From: Thioploca ingrica
Lineage (GTDB): Bacteria; Pseudomonadota; Gammaproteobacteria; Beggiatoales; Beggiatoaceae
DNA length: 64,000 bases
Assembly (NCBI GenBank): GCA_000828835.1
Contig: AP014633.1
Location: forward strand, 2,232,001-2,296,000
Direction of reading: 5' to 3'
The position numbers and the translations under genes were made by a program. The notes under the pieces were generated by a model that was given only the letters and a program-made list of their open reading frames with translations, ran no database searches and was not told the origin of the DNA. The first letter of the stretch is position 1; each line of letters starts with the position of its first letter. Positions 9,108-17,246 of the stretch are shown one piece after another.

Positions 9108-10237
9108 AATTAAGTCTATCGGTCACTTATTTACTGAGTTTATTCCTGTTGTTTGCTCAAGTCAGTTGGGCACGAGTCAAATTAGTGGCTTTACCCGAAC
9201 GCGAAGCCACCGTGGTTCGCCTAGATAACCCGAGGGCTACTTTACTGGAGGAAGAACGCTTATTAACTTTACAAAAGGGAATTAATCAAGTGAATTTTTC
9301 TTGGCAAGGGGTAGAAATTGTACCCGATTCGGTCCGTCTAACTGTGTTAGATCCCCCGGATTCAGTCACGGTACTGAATGTAAGTTATCCGCCCAATGAA
9401 CAAGCTTTAATTTGGCAAGTCGTTAGCCCCAATGGTCAACCCGTTCGAGTAAGAATGAGTTATTTACTTAAACAAATTGATCGGTTAATCGCCTATAACG
9501 CCCTAGTTAATAAAGAAGAATCGGCTTTAGATTTAACCGCTTTTGTCGTATTAAGAAATTTCTCCGGTGAAAATTTACCCTTAACCCGCTTTCAACTCGA
9601 TCAGGGTGAAACTTTGGAAAATGAAATCCTCCAGGGTGAAACGAAGCGAATCTCTTTTTTTACCGCTAATCAATTACCGATAAAGAAATATTTTACTTTT
9701 GATGCCGAACAGTTGCCTTGGAATCCGAAACAAGTCAGTGATAATATCAGTATCCCCGTTCATTACGAACTGGAAAATATCGCCGAAAATGGCTTAGGTA
9801 AACAGGCCTTATGGGATGGTAAAATAAGATTGTATGCTGAAGATGGTCATGGCAGTCACCTTTTTTTAGGCGAAGATAATGCCCAATTTACTCCAGTGGG
9901 ACAAACGTTAAAATTAAGGCTCGGTGATAGTCACGATATCGTTATTACTCAAAGAAAAATCAGCGAAAATCGGGTCAATGAACGTCGTGATAAACAAAGA
10001 ACCAAAGTCATTCTCTATGATCTTGAAGCAGCGATGCAAGTCGACATGGAAAATTTTAAAGACCAACCCGCTTGGGTAAGACTTAAAGAACTGATGCCGG
10101 AAGAATGGGAAATGAAAACCAGTTCTCATCCTTATAAACGTGAACGTAATCAGGAAATCATCTTTGACATTACGGTACCCGCCAAAGAAAAAGTGACCGT
10201 GACTTATAATTATATTCAGCGTAATATGCGTCCATAA
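9104..10237 (+). CDS. Secreted DUF4139-like protein (second of tandem pair)
   Basis: A 377-residue paralogue of the preceding gene. Its signal peptide ends near VSWA and is followed by RVKLVALPEREATVVRLDNP, which matches RIDLVTLPVRDQLQLTIYNP of the first protein. Both then have a 'TLxxGINxxxFSW' stretch and end in a similar beta-rich segment. This copy is about 80 residues shorter, mainly because a middle segment corresponding to about residues 180-240 of the first protein is missing or much reduced. The 4-nt overlap with the upstream gene suggests equal expression and possibly a heteromeric complex. Function unknown. Confidence 0.75.
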   Translation: MKLSLSVTYLLSLFLLFAQVSWARVKLVALPEREATVVRLDNPRATLLEEERLLTLQKGINQVNFSWQGVEIVPDSVRLTVLDPPDSVTVLNVSYPPNEQALIWQVVSPNGQPVRVRMSYLLKQIDRLIAYNALVNKEESALDLTAFVVLRNFSGENLPLTRFQLDQGETLENEILQGETKRISFFTANQLPIKKYFTFDAEQLPWNPKQVSDNISIPVHYELENIAENGLGKQALWDGKIRLYAEDGHGSHLFLGEDNAQFTPVGQTLKLRLGDSHDIVITQRKISENRVNERRDKQRTKVILYDLEAAMQVDMENFKDQPAWVRLKELMPEEWEMKTSSHPYKRERNQEIIFDITVPAKEKVTVTYNYIQRNMRP

Positions 10238-10261
10238 CTGTGTGATATTCAACGAGTACTT

Positions 10262-11047
10262 ATGACTAATTTAACTGCCGACAAAAATGTTAAAGCCTTA
10301 CAGCGTCTCCTCAGCATTATGGAGGAGTTACGTGAACAATGCCCTTGGAATAGTAAGCAAACCTTAGAATCATTACGTCATTTAACCATTGGCAAAACCG
10401 ACGAACTCTCTGAAGCGATTCTAGCCGGTAATCTAGAAGCACTTAAACAAAAATTAGGCGACTTAATTTGGCACGTCGTTTTCTATTCTAAAATAGCGGC
10501 AGAACAAAATGCTTTTGATATTGGGGACGTTATCAATGGTGTTTGTGACAAACTTGTCGTCCATCATCCGCCGCTTCATACGGTTGCTAGCGAAGCAGAA
10601 TCGCAACATCATGGGAACTTGTCAACACCCCCAGAAAAGGATCCTAATCAAAGCCTACTCGTTGACATTCAGGCTTCGCTACCGGCTTTAATTAAAGCGC
10701 TGCGTATTCAAGAACAAGCCCACCGTATCGGTTTTGATTGGCCTAATCAAGCTGAAGTCTGGGAAAAAGTGGAAGAAGAAATTCGCGAATTGAAACAATG
10801 CCAAGAGGCGGGTCATCCTCAAGCACAACTTGAAAATGAATGGGGTGATTTATTGTTTTCACTGGTTAACTATGCTCGGTTTATTCACATCAATCCAGAA
10901 TCAGCATTAGAACAAGCCAATCGAAAATTTATCAAGCGCTTTCATTATATGGAACAAGCCGCTCAACGCGATGGAAAAAACCTACCCGATTTGTCATTAG
11001 CCGAGATGGACACTTATTGGGAAGCAGCTAAAAAGAATCTAAATTAG
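10262..11047 (+). CDS. mazG: Nucleoside triphosphate pyrophosphohydrolase MazG
   Basis: At 261 residues it is close to E. coli MazG (263). Two MazG folds are in tandem. The C-terminal half keeps the metal-binding helix motif (VEEEIREL ... EWGDLLFSLVNYAR). The N-terminal half keeps KLGDLIWHVVFYSKIA, but its EExxE is altered to TIGKTDELSEAI, losing one acidic residue. In E. coli the C-terminal domain is the active one, so activity is likely kept. The enzyme hydrolyses NTPs to NMP and pyrophosphate and lowers (p)ppGpp under starvation. It follows the DUF4139 pair by 24 bp and precedes an unknown gene by 5 bp, so a common transcript is likely. Confidence 0.93.
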   Translation: MTNLTADKNVKALQRLLSIMEELREQCPWNSKQTLESLRHLTIGKTDELSEAILAGNLEALKQKLGDLIWHVVFYSKIAAEQNAFDIGDVINGVCDKLVVHHPPLHTVASEAESQHHGNLSTPPEKDPNQSLLVDIQASLPALIKALRIQEQAHRIGFDWPNQAEVWEKVEEEIRELKQCQEAGHPQAQLENEWGDLLFSLVNYARFIHINPESALEQANRKFIKRFHYMEQAAQRDGKNLPDLSLAEMDTYWEAAKKNLN

Positions 11048-11052
11048 AAAAT

Positions 11053-11601
11053 ATGTTCTGGGAATTCATTGTGATTAGTGTCGCTTGCTATGTTACGCAT
11101 CTCCTGTTGCTCCATTATCATTTGCGTCGACAATCAGCCATTAAAGAACTAAAACCAACTACAGAAAATACCTTAACCAATGACGATATCAATCATATTC
11201 AAACTGAACTGGAAAACAGAGGTTATCTGATTCGCTTCCCAGAAAAAGAGATAACACCCCTAACCAGAGAAATTGAAGAAAAACCGCACTATCATAATGA
11301 CTTACCCTTACATGTTTATATTTTTGCGACCGGCTGTATACCTCAATTTGAAGATGCCGAATCATTATTAACGGCTTTAGAGAAAATCACTCAGCAATAT
11401 GGTAATGTGGTGTTTAAAGAACATCCTGATGATTTAGCAGAATTATCTTTGGAATACAATCATGATAAGCAACGGTTTGAATGTGTATACTCCAACCATG
11501 TTGATGAAATACAAAGCCGACGCAATGAATGGCTAAACCGGGAAGAAACACTCATGTTTTTAAAACAAGTGATTGATAAATATATCAAAGAGTATGCTTA
11601 A
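11053..11601 (+). CDS. Membrane-anchored protein of unknown function
   Basis: 182 residues, not recognised. One N-terminal hydrophobic helix (FWEFIVISVACYVTHLLLLHY) is followed by basic residues and a soluble domain, so the main part is probably cytoplasmic with a signal-anchor. The soluble part has a mixed alpha/beta look ('PLHVYIFATGCIPQFEDAES'). It begins 5 bp after mazG, so it is almost certainly co-transcribed with it. Its stop codon falls inside the 5-bp TAAAA sequence that is duplicated at both ends of the downstream foldback element. Confidence 0.7.
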   Translation: MFWEFIVISVACYVTHLLLLHYHLRRQSAIKELKPTTENTLTNDDINHIQTELENRGYLIRFPEKEITPLTREIEEKPHYHNDLPLHVYIFATGCIPQFEDAESLLTALEKITQQYGNVVFKEHPDDLAELSLEYNHDKQRFECVYSNHVDEIQSRRNEWLNREETLMFLKQVIDKYIKEYA

Positions 11602-11603
11602 AA

Positions 11604-11749
11604 CGGTTAGCCGTAGGGGTAACCCTTGCGGTTACCCTTTTCAATTATCATGCAATGAGTTGGACTGTTTTGGTACAATACTTCGGACAATGATGAGTAA
11701 CAACTGGTATCATAGCAAAGAGTAACCGCAAGGGTTGCCCCGCTAACTG
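11604..11749. mobile_element. 146-bp foldback element (MITE-like) with TAAAA target duplication
   Basis: The ends are inverted copies: the left arm has CGGTTAGC, a short spacer and then GGGGTAACCCTTGCGGTTAC; the right arm, read on the other strand, has CAGTTAGCGGGGCAACCCTT and continues GCGGTTACTC. The pentamer TAAAA occurs immediately outside both ends (11599-11603 and 11750-11754), as expected for a target-site duplication. There is no coding capacity. Each arm also contains its own small palindrome (GGGTAACC...GGTTACCC). It sits between the mazG transcript and the small membrane protein gene, whose ribosome site lies just beyond the right end. Confidence 0.6.
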
Positions 11750-11764
11750 TAAAAGGAGAAATTA

Positions 11765-12187
11765 ATGAGTATTCTTAAATATTTTATATACATCCCGCTG
11801 TTTCTTATTGTCCTGATACTTTATAACTTAATGGCATGGTTAGGAATCAACTTTGAGTTTACGGCTGAACCACTTTTCAATATGGGACTGCCTTCGGGAG
11901 CTAATTGGAGTCCAACTTGGAGTGATGTCTTTATTATATTGGGAGTTATTACGCTTTACCTAGAATTAGTCAAATCCACTCAAACGGGTAACGGAACCAT
12001 TGTTGAACACGCTTTATCAATGGTGGTGTTTATTTTATTCCTATTAGAATTTCTCTTGGTTAAAATTGCTGGAACTTCAACCTTCCTGATTATCACATTA
12101 ATGTCTTTATTAGATGTCGTGGCCGGTTTTAGCATCACGGTGGCATCAGCACGACGTGATTTCACCATGGGCGGTGGCGGAAGTTAA
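11765..12187 (+). CDS. Small integral membrane protein, unknown function
   Basis: 140 residues with a good AAGGAG site 7 nt before the ATG. Four hydrophobic segments are visible, at about residues 5-28, 55-72, 82-102 and 105-125, ending in a Gly-rich tail (TMGGGGS). I do not recognise a family. It lies 42 bp before the transketolase/RuBisCO-like operon on the same strand and could be its first gene, but the gap and its separate ribosome site leave that open. Confidence 0.65.
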   Translation: MSILKYFIYIPLFLIVLILYNLMAWLGINFEFTAEPLFNMGLPSGANWSPTWSDVFIILGVITLYLELVKSTQTGNGTIVEHALSMVVFILFLLEFLLVKIAGTSTFLIITLMSLLDVVAGFSITVASARRDFTMGGGGS

Positions 12188-12229
12188 CAGCGAACTCCTA
12201 ATTGAATCTCGTCAAAGAGCGGAGCAACG

Positions 12230-13138
12230 ATGTGGCAAGCTGAGGTAAGACGTGTCGCTTTAGGTATTCGCCAACGCGTTTTTGAACATACTATCAAAAA
12301 TCAGGGTGGTTATCTCAGTCAAGCTTGTTCCGCAGCGGACTTTTTAGCCACCCTGTATGTCAAAACACTTAATCTTGGACCCAGTATTGCGCCACCCGTT
12401 CCCCGCCCTTTTGCTGGTCCACCCGGCGTAAATAATCCCAACAGCTTTACTGGCGCTGATTATCACGGTGCTAAGCAACCAGAATACGACCGCTTTTTTA
12501 TCAGTCCGGCGCATTACGCCTTGGTTATCTATGCCGCACTCATCGAAACTGGCAGAATGGCACCGGCCGGATTAGATCTTTTCAATCAAGATGGTAGTAG
12601 CGTGGAAATGATCGGTGCCGAACATTCGCCCGGGATGGAAGTCACTACCGGTTCGCTGGCGCAGGGATTGAGTATGGCGGCAGGGGTGGCATTAGCCAGA
12701 AAACTGAAACAAGAGCCTGGAAGAATATGGGTTTTCCTCTCAGATGGCGAATTACAAGAAGGGCAAACTTGGGAAGCTTTCCAAGTGATTCACCATTACG
12801 CCTTGGATAATTTAGCCGTGATTGTCGATGTCAATGGTCAACAATGCGATGGCGCGATGGATTCTGTCTTACTACCGGGTGCCTTTGCTGCTAAACTGAC
12901 TGCTTTTGGCGCACAGGTCGTGGAAGTCGATGGTCACGACATCGAAGCCTTGCAACGGGCAGCGGCCATCAAACCATCACAGCGTGCGCTTGTAATCCTG
13001 GCTAAAACTTGTCCTTATCAAGGCATGGATTACCTGAAAAAACGTTATCCACGTTTGCACTACGTGCGGTTTCGCTCCGCCAAAGAATTCGATGAATTTG
13101 AAGCAGCGATTCGGCAACAACTTTATCACCTCAAGTAA
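12230..13138 (+). CDS. Transketolase, N-terminal (TPP-binding) subunit
   Basis: 302 residues, matching the N-terminal half of transketolase in the split form. The thiamine-pyrophosphate motif is present as SDGELQEGQTWEAF followed by 'VDVNGQQCDG', and the substrate histidine region reads GAEHSPGMEVTTGSLAQGLS. A GGAG site lies 6 nt before ATG. The C-terminal half is encoded 8 bp downstream, so the pair forms one enzyme of alpha2beta2 type that transfers two-carbon ketol units between sugar phosphates. An insertion rich in Pro/Gly (about residues 48-75) lies near the N-terminus. Adjacent to the RuBisCO-like gene it is more likely a pathway-specific transketolase than the housekeeping one. In characterised D-apiose pathways, apulose-4-phosphate transketolase is also split into two subunits. 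Confidence 0.9.
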   Translation: MWQAEVRRVALGIRQRVFEHTIKNQGGYLSQACSAADFLATLYVKTLNLGPSIAPPVPRPFAGPPGVNNPNSFTGADYHGAKQPEYDRFFISPAHYALVIYAALIETGRMAPAGLDLFNQDGSSVEMIGAEHSPGMEVTTGSLAQGLSMAAGVALARKLKQEPGRIWVFLSDGELQEGQTWEAFQVIHHYALDNLAVIVDVNGQQCDGAMDSVLLPGAFAAKLTAFGAQVVEVDGHDIEALQRAAAIKPSQRALVILAKTCPYQGMDYLKKRYPRLHYVRFRSAKEFDEFEAAIRQQLYHLK

Positions 13139-13146
13139 GCAAAACT

Positions 13147-14148
13147 ATGGACTTAGTCAGTAAACCTTATGCGCAGGCTTTCATCGAATTTGCCCGCCAT
13201 AAACCGGAAGTACTATGCATTTCTGCCGATCTCACCAGCTCCTGTGAAATCGATGGTTTTCGCGAGCAGTTTCCCGAACGCTTTTTTTCCATGGGCATGA
13301 CTGAACAACACACGCTCAGTTTCTGTGCCGGTTTGGCTCTGGAAGGTTTTCGGCCTTTCTTTCATACTTTCAGTGTATTTTTGTATCGCCGACCTTACGA
13401 TCAACTGATTAACTCCATTGCTTACTCCAATCGTCAAGTCAGATTAATGGGCTTTCTCCCCGGCATTACCACACCGGGCGGCATTACTCATCAAGCGATT
13501 GAAGATATTGCCATACTACGCAGCGTTCCCAACCTGACTTTACTCGAAACCGGGGATGCCACCGAAGTAGAAACCGTCTTGGAAGTTGCTGATGCTATCG
13601 ATGGTCCAGTTTATGTTAGGGTATTGCGGGGTTTAGTCCCCCGGTTATTCACCACGCCATTTGGTTTCAACCAATTACGAACTTTGAGCCAAGGAAAAGA
13701 CGTGTTGGTATTATCAGCGGGCATCACCACCGAAGAAGCCATGCGCGCTACCCAAGCCCTAACTCAAGCGGGGGTTGGTATCACCCATTTACATGTCTCT
13801 ACTTTGAAACCCTTCGCACGGCAGGCTTTTCTGGAAGCACTTACGGATATTCGTTATGGCGTGGTCACCATAGAAAATCATACCATTATCGGTGGTTTGG
13901 GCAGTATGGTAGCGGAAATTCTCGCTGAAGAAGGTATCGCTAAAAAATTAATTCGTTTAGGACTTCAAGATACTTTTGCTCATGGTGCCAGCCGTCCTTA
14001 TTTGATGAAAAAGTATAGCTTAGATGCCCTGGCGCTAATCCGAGCAATAGAAAAATTACTCCACCACACCACCGGCATCACCGCCAATGAATTACAAGCG
14101 GTGAGATTGGACACGGTTCATAGTGAAGCCAAAGCGGAGGCATTATGA
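13147..14148 (+). CDS. Transketolase, C-terminal (pyrimidine-binding) subunit
   Basis: 333 residues, the complement of the upstream subunit. The Pyr domain is shown by 'FFSMGMTEQHTLSFCAGLALEG', with the conserved Glu of MTEQH that activates TPP, and FLPGITTPGGITHQAIEDIA. The C-terminal domain (about 190-310) has VLVLSAGITTEEAMRA and 'ENHTIIGGLGSMVAEILAEEG'. The overall pattern is transketolase-like; a close reading against 1-deoxyxylulose-5-phosphate synthase or pyruvate dehydrogenase E1-beta would be the alternative, but those have different flanking domains. The TGA stop overlaps the next ATG by 4 nt, coupling it to the RuBisCO-like protein. Confidence 0.9.
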   Translation: MDLVSKPYAQAFIEFARHKPEVLCISADLTSSCEIDGFREQFPERFFSMGMTEQHTLSFCAGLALEGFRPFFHTFSVFLYRRPYDQLINSIAYSNRQVRLMGFLPGITTPGGITHQAIEDIAILRSVPNLTLLETGDATEVETVLEVADAIDGPVYVRVLRGLVPRLFTTPFGFNQLRTLSQGKDVLVLSAGITTEEAMRATQALTQAGVGITHLHVSTLKPFARQAFLEALTDIRYGVVTIENHTIIGGLGSMVAEILAEEGIAKKLIRLGLQDTFAHGASRPYLMKKYSLDALALIRAIEKLLHHTTGITANELQAVRLDTVHSEAKAEAL

Positions 14149-15263
14149 TCGGGGAACGATTTCAGGTGATTTATCATCTCAGTGGAACAGAAGCCGTTGC
14201 CTTGGAAAAAGCGCAAACCATTTGTTTAGAACAGACCGTCGAAGTTGGCCAAGAACTTGTTCCCAATGGATTTATCAAAGAACATATCGTGGGTCGCTTG
14301 GAACAATTTTCTCCGGTGACATCAAACTGTTATGCTGCTACCATCAGCTATGCCGTTGAAACCGCCGCCGGGGAATTAACTCAGTTACTTAACGTCATTT
14401 TTGGCAATACCAGTATCAAGCCGGAAATTCGGGTACAACAATTAATATTAAGTGAAAAATTATTAGCGCAGTTTGGCGGTCCCCGTTTTGGCATCGCTGG
14501 ATTACGCCAACTCATTGGGGTTGCTGAAAAACCACTCCTCTGCACGGCTTTAAAACCGATGGGTAAGTCCGTAATAGAATTAGCCGGATTGGCTTATCAA
14601 TTTGCTTTAGGTGGTGTTGATCTCATCAAAGATGATCACGGCTTAACTAATCAACCGTTTTGTCCCTTCACTGAACGGGTAAAAGCGTGCAGCGAAGCGG
14701 TTCACCGAGCTAATCGGCAAACCGGCAAACATTGCCTTTATGTCCCGAATATCACCGCGCCTTGTCATCAATTACGCGAACGTGCGATTTATGCTCAAGA
14801 AATAGGAGCTGGCGCTTTACTCATTGCCCCGGGTTTGACTGGTTTTGACAGCCTGCGAGCCTTAGCAGCAGATGATGCGATTAGATTACCACTGATTTCA
14901 CATCCCGCTTTCCTAGGCACGATGGTGACTCATCCAGCCAATGGCTTGGCGCATGGGGTTTTATTTGGACAACTCCAGCGGCTAATGGGTGCTGATGCGG
15001 TCATTTATCCCAATTACGGTGGTCGCTTTGGCTTCACTCGTGAAGAATGTCAAAGCATTGCTGCTAGCTGTCGAGAACCCATGGGCCATTATCTCCCCAT
15101 CTTCCCTATGCCTGGCGGTGGTATGAGTTTAGAAAAAATTCCCGATCTATTAAATGAGTATGGTAATGAAGTCGTGCTACTCGTGGGTGGCGCACTTTAC
15201 ACACGTTCTCCTGATATTGTCGACAATGGGCGTTATATTTTGTCATTAGTGGGACGTTCATAA
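14145..15263 (+). CDS. RuBisCO-like protein (form IV, non-carboxylating)
   Basis: 372 residues with the RuBisCO large-chain fold. The segment around Lys137 (CTALKPMGKS) equals the loop with catalytic K175/K177 of plant RuBisCO, but the second Lys is not at its place and the spacing is one residue short. The carbamylated Lys is kept (K162 in IKDDHG) with the two Asp, while Glu204 is replaced by His165. Other catalytic sites differ: HR (294/295) is HP in ISHPAFLG, the loop-6 K334 is Arg in YGGRFGF, and the S379 SGG is GGG. The phosphate-site VGGALY is kept. So it binds a phosphorylated sugar as an enolase, isomerase or decarboxylase, not as a CO2-fixing enzyme. It is translationally coupled to the split transketolase. 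Confidence 0.9.
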   Translation: MIGERFQVIYHLSGTEAVALEKAQTICLEQTVEVGQELVPNGFIKEHIVGRLEQFSPVTSNCYAATISYAVETAAGELTQLLNVIFGNTSIKPEIRVQQLILSEKLLAQFGGPRFGIAGLRQLIGVAEKPLLCTALKPMGKSVIELAGLAYQFALGGVDLIKDDHGLTNQPFCPFTERVKACSEAVHRANRQTGKHCLYVPNITAPCHQLRERAIYAQEIGAGALLIAPGLTGFDSLRALAADDAIRLPLISHPAFLGTMVTHPANGLAHGVLFGQLQRLMGADAVIYPNYGGRFGFTREECQSIAASCREPMGHYLPIFPMPGGGMSLEKIPDLLNEYGNEVVLLVGGALYTRSPDIVDNGRYILSLVGRS

Positions 15264-15284
15264 AATGTGGAATCTAGGAAATCG

Positions 15285-15434
15285 CTAAACATTATTATTA
15301 AGTGAAGTAACTCCATGTCGCACTAGCCAGTCCGGTGGCGGGCAAGGTTTAATTCCAGCCCACAGTGAGGTATCTTCTTCTACGGTAATATTAAATCGAT
15401 TTTTGATATCTTTTAAGGTGAAATCACTGTATGA
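15285..15434 (-). pseudogene. Possible remnant of a small cyanobacterial-type gene
   Basis: On the minus strand one frame is open for about 49 codons between stops at 15435-15437 and 15285-15287 and reads SDFTLKDIKNRFNITVEED followed by SLWAGIKPCPPPDWLV. It has no start codon. The beginning resembles the N-terminus of a family often seen in cyanobacteria and Beggiatoa (pattern FTLxxIxxRFxLTVxExxxLWAxI), from memory. The rest of such a protein is absent. Treated as a fragment, with low certainty. The remaining part of the 15264-15632 gap holds a C-rich/G-rich hairpin near 15512-15543 and a solo MITE end. Confidence 0.3.
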
Positions 15435-15547
15435 CTATATTGCCGGTGATGTTTCTGAAACTGCTATCGGTGAGAATTTGATTTATCCCGTACTTAAAGC
15501 TGCTTGGAACCCCCCTCCATGCCTTCCCCTGGTCAAAGGGGGGAATT

Positions 15548-15565
15548 CTTAACTTAATGGCATTG
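15548..15565 (-). repeat. Solo terminal repeat of the CAATGCCATTAAGTTAAG family
   Basis: CTTAACTTAATGGCATTG is the exact inverted terminal repeat found on the MITEs at 31.8-32.0 kb. No partner end with a target duplication was found here, so this is probably a decayed or partial copy. Related ends occur at about 20484-20500, 24326-24343 and 24378-24395. Confidence 0.6.
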
Positions 15566-15632
15566 CTGCGGAAGATGAGTTAATTAGGAGGGCACTTAAT
15601 GAGCACACTTTGAGGAGATTTAACGAGAAGAT

Positions 15633-15707
15633 TGGTGGGCGATGCTGGATTTGAACCAGCGACCCCTGCCGTGTGAAAGCAGTGCTCTACCCCTGAGCTA
15701 ATCGCCC
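15633..15707 (-). tRNA. tRNA-Val (anticodon CAC)
   Basis: The reverse strand folds as a tRNA: acceptor GGGCGAT pairs with ATCGCCC, the D arm is GCTCAGGGGTAGAGC, the anticodon stem-loop is CTGCT-TTCACAC-GGCAG giving anticodon CAC, and the T arm is GCTGG-TTCAAAT-CCAGC. The 3' CCA is encoded (15633-15635). It stands alone, just upstream of and divergent from gltX. Confidence 0.93.
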
Positions 15708-15714
15708 TTAATAA

Positions 15715-15741
15715 TTGACAATTCTAAAATACGGCTACTAT
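15715..15741 (+). promoter_or_regulatory. Candidate sigma-70 promoter for gltX
   Basis: A perfect TTGACA (15715-15720) is followed 15 bp later by TACTAT (15736-15741). The spacing is shorter than the ideal 17, so this is tentative; a TATAAT without a good -35 box also lies at 15778-15783. Confidence 0.3.
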
Positions 15742-15816
15742 CAAGTCAAATTTCTTTTTATCCCCTCGCATTGTTATTATAATGAACTCTCTTTAATTTC
15801 CCACTCTGAGATAAAA

Positions 15817-17226
15817 ATGATAGTTCGTACTCGCTTTGCACCTAGTCCTACCGGTTATTTACATATCGGTGGGGTTCGTACTGCTTTGTTTTCATGGCTA
15901 TATGCTCGTCAATATCAAGGGCAATTTATACTTCGAATCGAAGATACCGATCGGGAACGTTCTACCCAAGAGTCAGTTAATGCAATTTTAGAAGGAATGG
16001 CTTGGCTTGGCTTACAGTATGATGAAGGCCCTTTTTATCAAACGCAACGTTTTGATCGTTATCAACAAGTTATTGAACAGTTATTGGCTGAAGGTAAAGC
16101 CTATTACTGTTATTGTTCTAAAGAACGCTTAGAAAAATTACGTGCTGAGCAAATGACACGTAAAGAAAAACCTCGTTATGATGGGCATTGTCGCTATCTG
16201 ACTTCGCCACCGCCAGGTGACATTAAACCGGTGGTGCGCTTTAAAAATCCGGCCGACGGAAAAGTGATTGTCCATGATTTAATCAAAGGATTAGTTACTT
16301 TTAATAATAAAGAATTAGATGATTTGATTATCGCTCGTGCTGATGGGACACCCACTTATAATTTCACGGTAGTGGTAGATGATTGGGATATGCGGATTAC
16401 CCAGGTGATTCGCGGAGATGACCATTTAAATAATACACCTAGACAAATCAATATATTAGAAGCGTTAGGTGCTCATATACCTCAATATGCCCATGTGCCC
16501 ATGATTTTAGGGAGTGATGGTCAACGTCTTTCTAAGCGTCATGGTGCTGTCAGTGTGATGAGCTATAAAGAAGAAGGTTATTTGCCCGATGCGCTGCTGA
16601 ATTATTTGGTACGGCTAGGATGGTCACATGGTGATCAAGAAATTTTTTCTCGGCAACAGATGATAGAATTATTTGACCTTAAAGCAGTACAAAGTTCTCC
16701 TTCCGCGTTTAATCCGGAAAAATTACTTTGGTTAAATCAACATTATATTAAAACCGGTCATCCTGATGAATTGGCAACACATTTACGGTTCCAGTGTGAC
16801 CAGTTAGGAATAGATACCCAGCACGGTCCCGCGTTAGCCGCTCTGGTTACTGCACAAGCTGAGCGTGCTAAAACGTTAAAAGAAATGGCCCAAAATAGTC
16901 GTTTTTTCTTCGAAGATCCGCTTGAAATGGATGAACAAGCCATAACAAAACATCTTAACGCCACGATTTTTGAACCACTAACTAATTTATGTGAACGTTT
17001 AGAAAAACTTAACGAATGGACTGCTCCAACCATTCATGCCACTATTCAAGCACTTTGCGAACAGTATGCGTTGAAACTGGGTAAAATTGCGCAACCATTA
17101 CGGGTAGCGGTTACCGGTGGGACAGTATCTCCACCGATTGATATCACGGTTTATTTAATCGGTCAAACTCGCAGTGTCGAACGAATTAAACAAGCATTGG
17201 CTTTGATAAGGAGTAGACCAACCTAA
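15817..17226 (+). CDS. gltX: Glutamyl-tRNA synthetase
   Basis: The real start is ATG 15817, giving [19 protein letters not shown]; an upstream in-frame extension to 15715 has no family support. The 469 residues agree with bacterial GluRS. Class I signatures are present: the HIGH motif as LHIGG and the KMSKS-type loop as [10 protein letters not shown] zinc-type site is visible as CYC and, about 25 residues on, DGHCRY. It charges tRNA-Glu with glutamate in the cytoplasm. The C-terminal anticodon-binding helical bundle is complete, ending near LIRSRPT. Confidence 0.96.
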   Translation: MIVRTRFAPSPTGYLHIGGVRTALFSWLYARQYQGQFILRIEDTDRERSTQESVNAILEGMAWLGLQYDEGPFYQTQRFDRYQQVIEQLLAEGKAYYCYCSKERLEKLRAEQMTRKEKPRYDGHCRYLTSPPPGDIKPVVRFKNPADGKVIVHDLIKGLVTFNNKELDDLIIARADGTPTYNFTVVVDDWDMRITQVIRGDDHLNNTPRQINILEALGAHIPQYAHVPMILGSDGQRLSKRHGAVSVMSYKEEGYLPDALLNYLVRLGWSHGDQEIFSRQQMIELFDLKAVQSSPSAFNPEKLLWLNQHYIKTGHPDELATHLRFQCDQLGIDTQHGPALAALVTAQAERAKTLKEMAQNSRFFFEDPLEMDEQAITKHLNATIFEPLTNLCERLEKLNEWTAPTIHATIQALCEQYALKLGKIAQPLRVAVTGGTVSPPIDITVYLIGQTRSVERIKQALALIRSRPT

Positions 17227-17246
17227 CAACATCACCAAGGAGAATG

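Noticed and set aside
12230-14148. 1-deoxyxylulose-5-phosphate synthase or pyruvate dehydrogenase E1 pair
   Set aside because: The N-terminal GDGELQEGQxWE pattern and the MTEQH Pyr-domain motif with this two-gene split fit transketolase better.
14145-15263. Genuine CO2-fixing RuBisCO
   Set aside because: Several catalytic residues are replaced, the chain is short for form I-III large subunits, and there is no small subunit or phosphoribulokinase nearby.
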